This document shows, piece after piece, positions 13,301-25,800 of a stretch of DNA of 51,635 nucleotides (its first letter is position 1; each line of letters opens with the position of its first letter). A model generated the notes under the pieces. It was not told the origin of the DNA. It worked only from the letters and a program-made list of their open reading frames with translations, and ran no database searches. Both the position numbers and the translations under genes were made by a program. The stretch comes from Seison nebaliae (Eukaryota > Rotifera > Pararotatoria > Seisonacea > Seisonidae), in contig JALJEE010001981.1 in the NCBI GenBank assembly GCA_023231475.1, positions 1-51,635 of the forward strand, written 5' to 3'.

Positions 13301-13451
13301 CATCTTACATCGACTCAAGTTGCTCCTCTATCAGATGAATATGGAGAAGATTTACGATGCCAGTTCATATAAACGACTCCATCGTCTCTATCAAATCGAT
13401 TTACTTAATTCATTTGGACGGCCGATGACCGACCAGCATCAATACAGTTAA
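7377..13451 (+). CDS. DOP1: DOP1/Dopey, endosome-Golgi traffic protein
   Basis: Three exons: 7377-12892, 12952-13111 and 13167-13451, introns of 59 and 55 nt, total 1986 residues. The Dopey N-terminal domain is clear at about residues 58-350: KYSSAVDRVIKLF, KEWADLI, LTHCFHPNLPHGVHLKAL and GIMPGLEPGFDFYDR match human DOP1 stretches. The rest is an alpha-helical solenoid. DOP1 partners MON2 (and in animals a P4-ATPase) on trans-Golgi/endosome membranes and is a kinesin-1 cargo adaptor. Length is within the family (yeast about 1700, human about 2460). A CAA-coded poly-Gln run lies at about 11464-11484 (residues 1363-1369). The first 45 residues are Ser/Pro/Asn-rich, so the true start could be the ATG at 7509. 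The first-exon frame runs on to a stop at 12932, but the last few codons (Phe-rich) are intron. Confidence 0.93.
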
Positions 13452-14890
13452 AGACGCGTTCACATCTCAACATCTGATTGGATGGTCTCAAATAAACAAA
13501 ACTTCAGATTGAGTTCGATATGCCGAAATTGAGATGATTCTATCTAGAAACGAGAGACGAACGTCCAAAAAAAACTAAAAATCTTTTCACTTCACAAATC
13601 CTCTTCTTAACATTATTCTTTTTGTCGTTGTTGTTACTATTGTTGTCACACAACGTTAAAAATTTCTGAGTATTTTTCAATCGTTCTTTAAAAGAAAAAA
13701 TTGTTGTTCCGTTATATGATTCCTTCTTCGATTACGAACTTCCAGAAGCGATAGCGCTCCAATCTCTGTCTCTCAGTATCTTCTTTCGGTCTCCTTTCCA
13801 AATCAATTAGATGATTGGGAACAGTTGTTACCTTCTCATCCGATGAACGTCCGAGGAGAAGAAAGATGAAAAATAATTGATAATGAAAACTGATGATGAC
13901 GATACTGATATATTATCCCGATGATGACGATCCTAAATTTATTTTTCTTTCTAATTTATTTATTTCAATCAATTCCCTTCTTTTACTTCCATTACACGGG
14001 GACCGGTGTGTTTGTGTGTGTGTGTTTGTGTGTATATGTGTTGTATATGAAATTGAATTTAATCAACCATCTTTCTATAATGAGGAGAATAATAATAATA
14101 TTTCAATCTGCAGAAAAGGCAATCTTCTTTTGTTCCTTACAGATCTACTACTATCTCCAATTTATCTTCACTAATCGCCCAATTAAAGAGTTATTTTGAT
14201 GTTATCATCATCAGAATCATTTATTGTTCTTCATCGTCTTCCACTATGAGGTTGATCTTCGTCATATCGTTCAATTTCATCGAGTGGCGGAGGAAGAAAT
14301 GGAGGAGAGTTAATCACAAATCTTTATCATTTTTTAATAGGAATATGCACAGATCAACGTGCAGAGAAAAGTTCGTTTTTTTTCTTTAGATTTTTTTTGA
14401 AAGAATTCCAACTTCTGATAATGATCTCTTCCAATCCATCCACAGTGACTGTATGATCCATGTGAGGAAGAATTTGAAAGTAGTTAGCGAACGACGTCGA
14501 TGTATTTTAAAGGGAGAAAATTCCAATATAAATCTATCTGTCATTCCATCTATAAAACAATCATAAAGTGCATCGAATGATGTTAATGATAAATTGTCTT
14601 ATTGAGAGATTTCATGTATTTTCCAAAATAAACTATAAAATAATAATCGACTATCATTATTCCATCTCATTCGATGAGCAATGAAGCAGCAAATGATAAA
14701 TGATGAAGCAACACTACCGTTTATTAAGACGATCATCATTTCTCCTGATTAATGTTGTTGTTAGCGTTGTTACTCTGACTTAATGATTCACTTCCATTTA
14801 CTTTTTTTATTCGATTCCTATCTAAACATATCACCATCATCATATAGTAATGATAATGACGATATCCGATTTATCAATCTGTTTTGCTCA
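13452..14890. other. intergenic, DOP1 3' flank
   Basis: No gene supported. It contains a GT-rich microsatellite near 14006-14042 that keeps chance frames open. Long AT-rich and TGATGA-rich runs fill the rest. Confidence 0.5.
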
Positions 14891-14960
14891 ATTCCATCCA
14901 ATTCTATTCGATTCTATTTGATTCTATTCGATTATATTTGATTCTATTCGATTTCATTCG
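14891..14960. repeat. 10-bp tandem repeat, seven units
   Basis: Seven consecutive 10-bp units around the consensus ATTCTATTCG, in exact register from 14891 to 14960; outer units are more diverged (ATTCCATCCA, ATTTCATTCG). It lies 740 bp upstream of the MyoD start. Confidence 0.9.
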
Positions 14961-15699
14961 ATTGTACTTTTTGTCTTTTAGAAATTAAAAAAGTTTTGAC
15001 GAACAACAGTTTTTTAAGAAAATGAAAGTTAAAATCATGTTGAAGGAGTATTAAAAGAGAATAAGTGAAATTGAATTGTTTTCCTTTAATTTAACGCGTT
15101 TTCACAATTCCCTGATCGTCATCATTTCCCTTCCGTCTTTTCTTTATTTATTTGTGTAGCGCATGAGAGAGAAGAGAAGATTGAAGAGATTTCCGCTCCA
15201 TTCCCATGTACGTTGGGAAGGGGAGAGATGTTGAGAATAACTGAACTAAATTGATCCCCTAACCACTCCGTATTTGAGTGTATCTATTACCAGATATATC
15301 GTTTGATGAGTCGATTACCTATTCAGTTTATCTTTCTCTATCATCCAACATCATCAGATTTATTCATCAAACGATTCGTTATAGTTCAGCCGTGAAAGTG
15401 ACTTTTCTGTTTTCTTTTCCGACTCACCTCATCATCGGAGATTCATAAAACAAATAAGCACAAAAAATTAGTGAAACTATTTCCATTTGATCAGATAACA
15501 CTTCATTTCTACACAATTCATATGACTTCCAGAAGTTTGTAGTTAGTTCCCGTCATACTCCCTCGACTTCTTCGTATCGTCCGTTAAATCGTCTGTTGGA
15601 AATTCGTCAACTTCATTCAAATTTTATTGCCATAATTTCTTTATATTCTCAAATTAGAATATTCATCTGGAACTTGATTTATAAATCGGTTCTAATCTA
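14961..15699. promoter_or_regulatory. 5' flank of MyoD gene
   Basis: Non-coding. A CATATG E-box-type hexamer lies at about 15519 and a TATAAA at about 15680; the latter is too close to the ATG to be a normal TATA box for it. No promoter can be fixed by reading alone. Confidence 0.3.
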
Positions 15700-17114
15700 A
15701 TGGATTTGCAAACTTATCAAAAAATTTATTCGAGTGGAATGTACTCATATGGACAACCTTCACTCTATTCAAATATTTATTTCAATGATAACAACGCTGA
15801 TGCTTTTGCATCAGTCACTGCGGCAGCTGCTTCAATTGATATGACATCTTCTATGAATCAAGTCATTTATGATAATCTCATTCACCAAACTCCACCAACC
15901 TTATTCCTTCAACAACAACAACAACAACAACAACATGAACGTAATTCACCATCACAAAATTTGCAACCAGAAAAGAATAATGGAATCACAACTCCAATAA
16001 CAATTGGAGGAATGAAAATGAAAGAGTCGAATAATTTCCAATCGTCTCTATCTTATGAAACGATGACTACGATAACAACTGTAACAACATCTCGAACGAC
16101 CACCACAATGTCTAGTATGTCAATGAATAACGAGAATAAATTGAACAATTACAACGATGATTATAACGATGATATTGATGAGGATGATGATATGCTCAAT
16201 CTCAATTCGTCGAAAGATACGAGCGATTCTGAAAAAGAAATGGAATATCAGACTAATTCGGAACCATCATCTCTTGAAAATAAACAGATATCGGTATCGA
16301 GTCCTTCAGATTCGAAATTAAATCCGATGAAAATTGCGCCACATCCTCCTCGAGGCAAGTGTTTGATTTGGGCTTGTCGTGTCTGTAACAAGCGAGGGAA
16401 ACCGTCGACACAGGATAGGAGGAAAGCCGCGACGATGAGAGAACGTCGAAGATTACGTAAAGTGAATGAAGCGTTCGAATTGTTAAAGATTCGCACATGT
16501 CCAAATCCCAATCAACGATTGCCTAAAGTGGAGATCTTGAAGAATTCCATCGATTACATCGACAATTTGGAGAATATCATCAAATCATCCGGATTGAATG
16601 TTCTCGTTAATTTGAGGTCGAATTTATCGAAGTCATTAAACAATTCCATTAACACAACACCATCATCAGTGAAACCATCGAGTTTACCGGTAAAGACAGA
16701 CGAAGCGATTGGGAAACATGATCCATTCAATTATCTCCAATATCCAATTTCCAATTTTCCCAACGTCTCCTCCAATGTCGAGTATGAGATGGTGCAATTT
16801 TTAAATAAAGTTTCTTCCTTAAAATCTCTAACGATTTCATTCTCATACGATTACTCAATTTGATAGAACAAACTGTATTTCTACAACGATATGTATTCCA
16901 ATAATCTTACGAATAAAATGAATACGTCATCCTCCTCTTCCTCATCATCTGGTTAGTTTGTTGTAATTAAGTGTCGTAGAATAATCCATTATCTCTCGAT
17001 GAAGTAGTTGGTGAAGGACAGGATCGAACGCAAATCAGCAACAATTGCAGTACACTAAACAGTTTGTCACATATAGTCGACAGTTTGAAGCCGGAAGAAA
17101 ATGAACTGAAATGA
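15700..17114 (+). CDS. nau: MyoD/nautilus myogenic bHLH transcription factor
   Basis: Exons 15700-16809, 16867-16951 and 17005-17114 (acceptor at 17005 or, three bases on, 17008); 434 or 433 residues. Residues 215-232 are the Cys-rich myogenic stretch ([10 protein letters not shown]). Residues 239-291 are the bHLH, with the basic region [20 protein letters not shown] holding the Ala-Thr and Lys myogenic code, then [19 protein letters not shown]. The third exon restores the C-terminal helix III of MyoD proteins ([11 protein letters not shown]), which strongly supports the splice model. It binds E-boxes with an E-protein partner and drives muscle gene expression. The N-terminal 210 residues are low in complexity: poly-Gln at about 70-78, Thr-rich and acidic stretches. 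Ser run in exon 2. Same strand as the rapsyn gene 2.7 kb downstream. The single-exon reading through 16863 is intron retention. Confidence 0.95.
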
Positions 17115-18717
17115 TTCAATTCGTTTGAATGTTAATCGATAAATTTGTTCCATATACATGTGTTGATGAATGAGAGAAACTTAATACTAATTTGTTAAGT
17201 ATTATGTTTGTTGGAATGATATCTTATTTATTTATCTTCATTTCTACCATTACTCTCGACTCATTACTCCCCACCATTTCACTTCCACAACGAGCGAGAA
17301 GAATTCGAATAAAAAACGAGGAAAACAATCTCTTCTCTGATCATTTCGTTCATTCTTATAAAATCTTAACATGATAAACATTTGGGATGCACAACTCATC
17401 CACCATTCATTTTCTCACTGCTCTCTTGCTAATTACTTCAATATCATCCCTCCAATTTTCAGTTTTTCCGACTGCGATTGGAAAGTGTTAAAATCGTTCT
17501 GTCTCTGATATGTGTCGATTGATGAAATTGTATGTAATCGTCCTTCTTCCTAATTCATCATCTTTTTTTTCTCACCCCATATTTGATGTCATTCGATTAT
17601 GAGGAAAAGTGGAAATTCATTTGGAAGATTTCCGAGATGAATGTCGACCATTAATTAACTATCATTTAATGATGTTTCTATTGGATTATTCACATGTACT
17701 TCTATGTGGTTGAGGTCAAATGATCTCTTCATATGTAACACTAATTGAAAGTTGACGATTGATAGAGGAAGAGGCAATTCTTTGTTTGAAGATTGCACGA
17801 AATGATTTTTTCATTTGGTGTCCTTTTTGCTCGTGCACCGTTCGAATTTCGAATGAAAAGAAAATCATCTTTTCTCCTGTCGATGTGAGTGCGCGAGTGG
17901 AGAAGTATTTATTTTGAGCTTCTTGAACAACACTTATGTGATAGTTACATCATTTTAGTTTTTAATGAATCGAAATTGAATAACCAGTTGGTCCACTCAT
18001 ATAATGATGAGTGTTGAGAAAAGAACGATAATGTGCAAATAAATAATTGTTCAAAGAATTTATTCTTGTCAGATAAGAGGATGATCGTAAATTTGTCGTG
18101 AGGAAAACATGAGGGATAGAATGGAAGAGTAATAGAGGAATAATGGTAAACAAGCACAACGCAGACGACTAAACGAAGAAGAAAAAAATATGAAGCCGGA
18201 ATAACGATTCTTTCTTGAACGAGGATGTCGAACAGTTTTCTTTCTCGTCATCATTCTTGTTGGATGCGCAATATTTCCTATCCCGCACCAGCCATAATTA
18301 AGAGTGATCAATAGGGAACATTTGTTCATCAATAATCATTCTTTTCCTCTTTCCATTATCTCCAATCTTCACAATTTCATTAACGGATAATGAAGATATC
18401 TCTCCCATTTAAAATAGATACCATCCGCTATCTTCCAATCCTGTCCAACTCTCCTCCCAATAAATTTCATTTACTCACATCCTTCCTGTCCTAACTCTCC
18501 CGTCCCATTCCATATCTCATCTCTCCTCTTTACTCTTCTCGTTCACTCGAATAATGTGCGATGTAGCCAAGCGGTAGCTGTACACCGCAAACATCCATAT
18601 ATTGGTCGTTCTGTCTCCATGATCTACATGACTCTATCTTCCATTCCATCCCTAGATAATGGACGACATATACGTATAATTATACGGTAATGATTATGAC
18701 TGCTGATTATAAAGTTA
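17115..18717. other. intergenic, MyoD 3' flank
   Basis: Mostly non-coding. One small plus-strand frame with a signal-like start is listed separately at 17204. A tRNA D-arm-like string near 18558-18585 does not fold into a tRNA. Minus-strand frames at 17945-18332 have no convincing structure. Confidence 0.4.
17204..17374 (+). CDS. possible small secreted peptide precursor
   Basis: A 56-residue frame from a real ATG. The start is hydrophobic (MFVGMISYLFIFISTITLDS), like a signal peptide, followed by a basic RARR stretch that could be a processing site, then a hydrophilic end. I do not recognise a family. It starts 90 bp after the MyoD stop, so it may only be MyoD 3' UTR. No homologue is known to me. 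Confidence 0.2.
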   Translation: MFVGMISYLFIFISTITLDSLLPTISLPQRARRIRIKNEENNLFSDHFVHSYKILT

Positions 18718-19168
18718 TTATGAAAAGATTATGTATGATAATCCATCGAATAACAAGATGAATTTCAATGTACGATAACGACGAACAGGATGATAACGAT
18801 GATCATAATGATGATATGGTAACTGCGTGATAATTGTATGCAAAACGTATTTTCTTTCCTTTTCAAAGTTATTGACTGGGAAGATTGATGCATGTCTTTT
18901 CAATTTAACTAGATCCTCGTACAAACTTCCCAATCGTTTTCTGATATCGTACCTGATAAGATAGGTAAGATTTAGGTGAAAAATAACTCAATTGATTTTT
19001 CACTTATATCCTTCCCATAAACAATGGGACGAGTGAAGGAATGTGTAGTAGATGAATGGTGTTATTGCTAGAAAATGTTTCTTGACAAAATGACGGAAGG
19101 AAAATTTGTTGTTGATGTGATCTTCGAAGTCGTCCTTCGAATATCCATGAAATAAATTGGGAGGAGAA
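18718..19168 (-). CDS. possible two-exon gene fragment, unrecognised
   Basis: Two open stretches on the minus strand, 19168-19004 and 18952-18718, join in frame across a 51-nt GT-AG intron, the length typical of this window. The acceptor of the first (RC CATTTCAATCAG) is also good. Joined, they give about 133 residues, with HFVKKHFLAITPFIYYTFLH followed by EGYKYDIRKRLGSLYEDLVK at the junction. The end beyond about 18850 is less protein-like (His/Arg/Tyr-rich). No start exon was found upstream and I recognise no family. It may be a real gene lying between MyoD and rapsyn, or a chance. Confidence 0.25.
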
Positions 19169-19819
19169 CTGATTGAAATGTTAAAATTATGAACAATTGT
19201 TATCACAAGTTATGTTTGATGCCATGTGATAGAAATGGAGATGTGCTGGAAGGACGGAAGGATGGTTTGAAGGATGAATGAGAAGAAGGAAGGAAACATG
19301 GACTCCATTAGAGAAGAGTCGAATGTTCAGTGCGATCGGGAAGACTGATTAGAGATAAATAAGAGATTTTCCATTGAAATATTCGGATGACATAGACAAT
19401 GCGAGATTTTAATGAAGTTTGTCAATGTTTCCAATTATGTACATATCAACGTCATTATTATTTGATTCAGGAGAATATGTCTGTTTACTGATGATAAAAG
19501 ACACAATTAGATGGTGCCTTTTTCCATAAAATAATTTCGTCTTCTTTTAAATATATTTCATCCGTTCTCATTCACACTCATCTCCCGCTCTCTTCTCCTA
19601 CGTCACAGTATCTTCTACTTTTCTTTTACACATCGCAACAGAATTATCTGATGAAGAAAAAATGACTCAGATTTCAATTATCATTCTTCCAATGTGCGAT
19701 TTCTTCGAATTATCTCATAATATCTCCTCCGAACAATTCACTTACAATAATAATAATGATGATGATTGTGTGGATGATGTTGTTGCCTTAATTTCTGACT
19801 CGAAACGACGAATTATGAA

Positions 19820-22800
19820 ATGATGAATCATGATCAACAAACATTGAAATGTAATTCCATCCATAATGACCAGAACATTCGAGCCATAGTTATTGGCATC
19901 CCATTCCTCCAACGCATTCCACTCACTGCCACTAATCCTTCGACATTCTCCTTTTATCGCAATCTCACTCAATCCATTCCCCATTCCACATTCAATAGCA
20001 ACAATGTTTTACATGTGACTGAAGTGGATCATAAATATCGATTGAAAGTTATCGATACCATCGAAAAGATGTTCTGTTCCTTTGAGTTGAATCAGATTCC
20101 TCATTTCTCACCAATAACTGATGAGAGTATATGGAAATCCAACGACTCCATGAAATATATGACGACATTCCTCCAAAATTACTTTTCGTTAAATGCTCCG
20201 TATAAACTGTATGGAATTCAAATGAAAATTTCCGTTTTAAACGTCGCTATCTTCGCTTGTCTTGATATCGGATTAGCTGATCGTGCCAATGTCTTCCTCC
20301 TTACTCAGAATCGACTAATGAAAATTTTGATGGAACATATGGAAATGGGCAACTGGCTAAATCATTGTAATAAACAAAGTGACAAACGGAAGAGAATTGC
20401 AGAGAAATTATCGACGGTGATCAAGTCGAAACGATCACATAACGATTTCATTTCGAACGATTTATTGCTCGGTCGAATTAAGAATTGTTTAGTGTCGGCG
20501 ATGGTATTGATAAATAGCGGAAGAATTAATACGTCTTTGGGAGATTTCGAATCATCTCAGAAGTCGATAGGAATTTGTATAAAGAGATTAATGTCGTTGT
20601 TGCATTTGTGGGAGGATAAAGATCATCATATGCATATCAACCACAAAACGATAGAGAGAGTCTCGTTAAACATCCGTTGTTTACTCGGAATTGCTTATTT
20701 GACTGAAGCACAAACTTTATTATTAATCGGTCAATTTAGCGAATGTCTAGAAATGTATGAGAATTGCATGAACATCTGTCAATCTTACATCATCGAGAAG
20801 AAGAAGAAGGAGAGACGGAAAAATAAGAGAATTAAAGTGATCGATCCTAATGAAATGTTTGAGAAGATATTAATTATTAATCTCTGTATTCATTTGTTCG
20901 CTAATTTGAGCGACTTCTTCTACAGTCTGAGAGATTTCTGCAAATGTAAATTCTTTCTGGAGAAGGCGTATCGATGCCATATGAGAAAGGAGCGACTAAT
21001 TCATTCGAAATCTTCTATGTTAGTCTCTTCGTCTCAGGAACATCTAATCAACGATGAATTGGTCGGCAGTGTAATTACTGGTGGTAGAATAGAGAGTAGA
21101 ACATTAACAGGAAATAAAGCGTTGAAGAAAGAAATGGTGAAGAATGCTCATCAATTTCAACAGAAGAATGTTGAATTACCGAACTCGATCAAAGGAAATA
21201 GATTAGGAAGGGAAATAAATCGACCTCGTTCAACTAAGAATTCCTACAACAACAACAACAATAGCAACAACAACAACAACAACAACAATAACAACAACTA
21301 TAATAACTTGACATCAAGTGGTGCATTAAAGAATCAAAAGAAAATCGACGAGAGTCTAATAGAATCAATTGCGCATTGGAATTATGTTCAATTCATGATT
21401 CTACGTTGTGCCGATCATCCTAATCTACAATATCGTCATTTGTTGTATAAGATGGCAAAAGTGTATACAAGACTCGGTTTCATGAAAATAGCAATCGAAC
21501 GTATACAGGTTAATTTGCGTAGATAATTCGATCTGTTCATTTGTGATGATATAATGTTTCCATTGCTCCTTCTCCTTTCAAGGAGTCAATTATGCAATCG
21601 ATGAGACATTCCGATAAAACGATGCAGGCATTATGCATATCAGAAATAGCAGCGCTATGTCTTCTACGACATCTACCAGAGGTTGGACCTTTAATTTTCT
21701 ACATAGCGAAGAGGTCGGAGTTTCTATTATTCAATTATTGCAGCAAGCGCTCGAACGATACAATGTTGCTCTGACACACCAAATTGCGTCGAAGGATCAC
21801 ATTGCACAAATTGAAAGTTTACTCGGCATCGCCCTCTCAGTACTAGCGATAGGAAACCAAAGGAAAAGTTTGGGAAAAACGACAAATTGTGTCATTTCCA
21901 GGAAGGAGGCACCTCAATTTCAATTGAACAACGAAATTACTGGTGAGGAATCATCGATGAAAAATCGTTTATTCTCATTAAAAGAGAGATCGAATCAGTT
22001 GATTTCAAACGACTTCCACTTGCCTCCAGCTAACCAAATCACAACATTATCCTCCTCGTTCTCCTCATCACCATCATCACTCGCATCATCACCGACGACA
22101 ACGATAAGTAAAGTTTGTAATTTGTTCCGGAATTCGTCCTAAGCATTCCTTATTGACAGGCACTTGACATCGTTAATAGAGCAATCAGACTCGCAAAATT
22201 AATTCACCATCCGGTTAGTTATCCTACTTCTTAGCGACTTCACACACTCATCCATTGTATGACACGAAAGAAGTGAATATGCTATTCATTAACGAACAAC
22301 ACACTAATCTCCCGAGCGGTTCTATCTTTTCCTTTTCCGCCACACAAATGTCCAAGCGGTAACTCGATTCCTATCTCGTCGTAGCTCTTTCGTCCCTTTT
22401 TCCGTCTAGGTTAGTTTCAATAGGAGAAATGAAGACATAAATCCTGCAATTTCAATTGAAGGGAAATTTGTCAATATATTCATCATCTGAATGAAATAGC
22501 GGAGATAAAGTTTCTATCATTTCTCATCATAGTTCACTCTCCTGCATCCAGATAAATATATATAAATGAACATATAGAAATATATATATAAATGAGAAAT
22601 GATGAAAGATGTGAATAAATATTTCGTTTATCACATATCTCCTTCTAAGGACATGATAGGGCATTATGCACTCAATGGATAATGTTAACATTTCTTTCTA
22701 CACCCACCTATTACCACTTACGTCCGTCATAATTGTATAAATTCTCATTCTCCCGAAATTCTGGAGTATTCGACTGAGATTTCATGTTTCTCCAATCAGA

Positions 22801-25800
22801 CATGCATTTCTTCCACTACAGATGGACTCGTTCGATCGAAAAATAATTTACCAGTTGAATAAGAGATGATATATCAGTACATAAAGTTGGCGGAACGATA
22901 CTTGTTTAATTCGTTGCCGGATTCATTAGCAGGTAAATAAAGAGTGGAAGGATTGGAGTGAAAGGAAACATGTGTGAAATAAATAAGAAAAATGAGAAAT
23001 GGAGCGGGATATATGTGAATGTGTGAGAAACAAATTTTTATTTTCTGGTTTAATTGTTGCACTTTCCCAAATGACAGGTTTAGAGTATGGTTCGAAGACT
23101 ATCATTATTGGGAACGACGATGAAGAATGAGGTAATTGAATATTTATAAAAAAAATTGAGAAAGGAGAAAAGAATTTTTAGTGGGAAGATGATAATGGAA
23201 GAGCGAACGAATTAGATAGGAGTAGTATATTGAGAATTGTTAGAATCTTTATTCTAATCTGAAAAGATTAACATTGACGATAAGGTTGTGCTGAGATTAT
23301 GAAGGGAATTATAATTCCATTTCTGTCTGAGGATATAATTAGAGTAGATCGAATAAAAATTATTTATGAGGAGGGACAATTGGGCAGAAGAGAAAGGAAG
23401 TGAGTTGCGCTTCCGGAAATTTTATTTTAATTGATATTAATTTTACCTGAGAATGTTCTTCTCCTGAGAGAGAACTAATCGAATTGATGATAGGTATATT
23501 ATGTTGGAGCTGGTCATAAAAAGGTCTTTGGGAACAATGTCTCCTTTTGGAATTATGAGTTGGTGTAAAGTTAACAATAAGGCAATTGAGAGTCGAGGAG
23601 AGATGGAAGAAATAGAAAAGAAAAGTAATTTAGATAATCAATTTAGGTCGTGTGCATGTGAGAAGAGAGTTTGGTACATAATCTTGTTCATTTTATTTAG
23701 TTGAGAGAGTAAGTGCTTATCAATTTCCTTCAGTAGATGAATTATTTTATTATTCCTCAGAAATTTCTTTTTGTTGATTTCTCGAAATTTTTTCATAACA
23801 GATTCTTGAATTAAAAGGTCGAGAATGCCTGAGAGACATACAAATCTTGTATGATACCAGAAGCAAGGAGAATTTGTTAGATAATCATCAGGACTCCCAA
23901 CAAAAACAACACAAACAGCGACTACTTCAACAGCAGGCACTAATTGATAACATTAATGAAAAATACGACCTTATTTGTTCGTTTTGTGATAAGAGCATTC
24001 CATCGATACCTCCACCGCTAGCGGCTACTCCCGTCCTTCTTTCAGTTTATCCATCATCATCTTCTGTATCGGGAAACGATTGTCCTCTTTCCATTTCTAA
24101 CACATTTTCAACGACCATCATCTCACCACTCACCACTCTCGGCGAACAACGAGATAATCGAAGAAAATTCAATCTACTAACGACAACAACACAAACAACA
24201 ACATCAATAATCGCAACAACAGTATCAGTAACAGCTCCAACAGTATCTACGTTAACATCGTCATCAGCATCATCATCATCATCATCATCATCATCATATT
24301 CAACGATTAATTATGATAAGGTAATAAGTGAATATAACAATATTAATGAACATTTGAGAGAAGAGACTACTACGACGCCTGAAATATTATTAAAACATCA
24401 TAAATTTCTTAATGAATATCAACAATTACATAGTGTGGAAGCATTGTCTTGTGCACATTTCTTTCATAGTCGGTAAGTATTGATTTTTTCAATTTTCTTC
24501 TATTCGTACTGTATCCTTCTTTCTTTTTCATCTGTCGTGATTGAGAGGTAGAAATTATTTGATATTTACCTTGTTTGTTACCTTTCCGCTCCTTTGCCTA
24601 CCTCTTTACATCTAATTTCCAATCAACTCCTTATACATCGAACTCAAGCCTCATATCTTAATTCACAATTCTTATCAATATAATGCGTGTTTTCTCCACG
24701 ACACATTTTCTCGTCTTTGATTCTTGTCGAACAGTAATGCTAAACGAAAGTTGATTATGCCTTCCTCCTAACAAGCGATTTAGTTGTCATATGAAATTTT
24801 ATTTTCTGAAAGAATTTGCTGTGTTAAGTTCCATGAAATATAATACAGATCTAATGTTCTCCTAATTCCATTTCTCTTCTTTCCCCACTCTCTTTTTCTT
24901 TGCTCATATTCGATTTTACAGATGTCTAGCAAGGGAAGGCGAGAGAGACAACCAAATTAAATGTCCGAAGTGTGCCACCATCAAGAATTCTCAGAAGAAC
25001 AAGAGGAAACATTTCTTAAATAGAAATATTAAACCATTATTCATTCCGTTCCCTGCTCCTGATCATGCCCCAATGTTTCTCTTAAAGAAATACGGTAATC
25101 ACAAGAACAATCGAAAGGAAATTATGGCTAAGCATAGTCAGAATCACCAAAATCAGAATGATGTGCGACAACAACAAATGAATAAGAACAAGAGAAAAGA
25201 CTCGAAGAAAGTTTCGGGTAAATCCTTGGGCAAAATGCCATTGCCTGGAGAAAAATGTTCATCGACAATTAAGTTGACGGAAACTAAATTACTCACATCG
25301 ACTGCTTCAACATCATCCTCATCTCCACCATCTCCCTCATCCTTCGCCCAAGCAAATAAGTTCCAGCAATTGCAAGTTATCACCTCGAAGAACAAGACTA
25401 ATCTAACGCCAACTCGATCCAACGATCAGCGATCATCTGTAGCCCTCCCCAAGAAAGTGACTTATGCCAAGAAGGCATTAGTGAAAACGTTGAGAAATTC
25501 ACCACCTCTACCTGTCTCCGTCAAACGAAAGATCGACCCAAGAAACTTCATGGAATTGAATGGTGCTTGTGGTTCCGGTTCAACCGATACATCATCTCTC
25601 TCTTTTTTCCTCTCAAAATCCAACAATGAATCATGTTCCTCATTCTTCGGGAGTGATTCGGAAACGTCCTACTCTTCTCTCTCAACCTCATTGACCTCCA
25701 TGTCTTCGTTATGTAACGAATTTGATCGTTCATTCCATTTACACAGACGGAATTATGCGGTGCCACAACCGGTTAAATGTTTGTCTAATCCAAGTCTGAT

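Noticed and set aside
13893-14199. Two overlapping plus-strand frames after DOP1
   Set aside because: Kept open by a GT microsatellite and T-rich DNA; no domain, no partner exon.
18556-18590. tRNA-like D-arm string (GTAGCCAAGCGGTAG)
   Set aside because: Fits an A box, but no anticodon stem, T-arm or B box follows.
22343-22370. Second tRNA-like string (CCAAGCGGTAACTCGATTCC)
   Set aside because: No acceptor stem or cloverleaf can be made.
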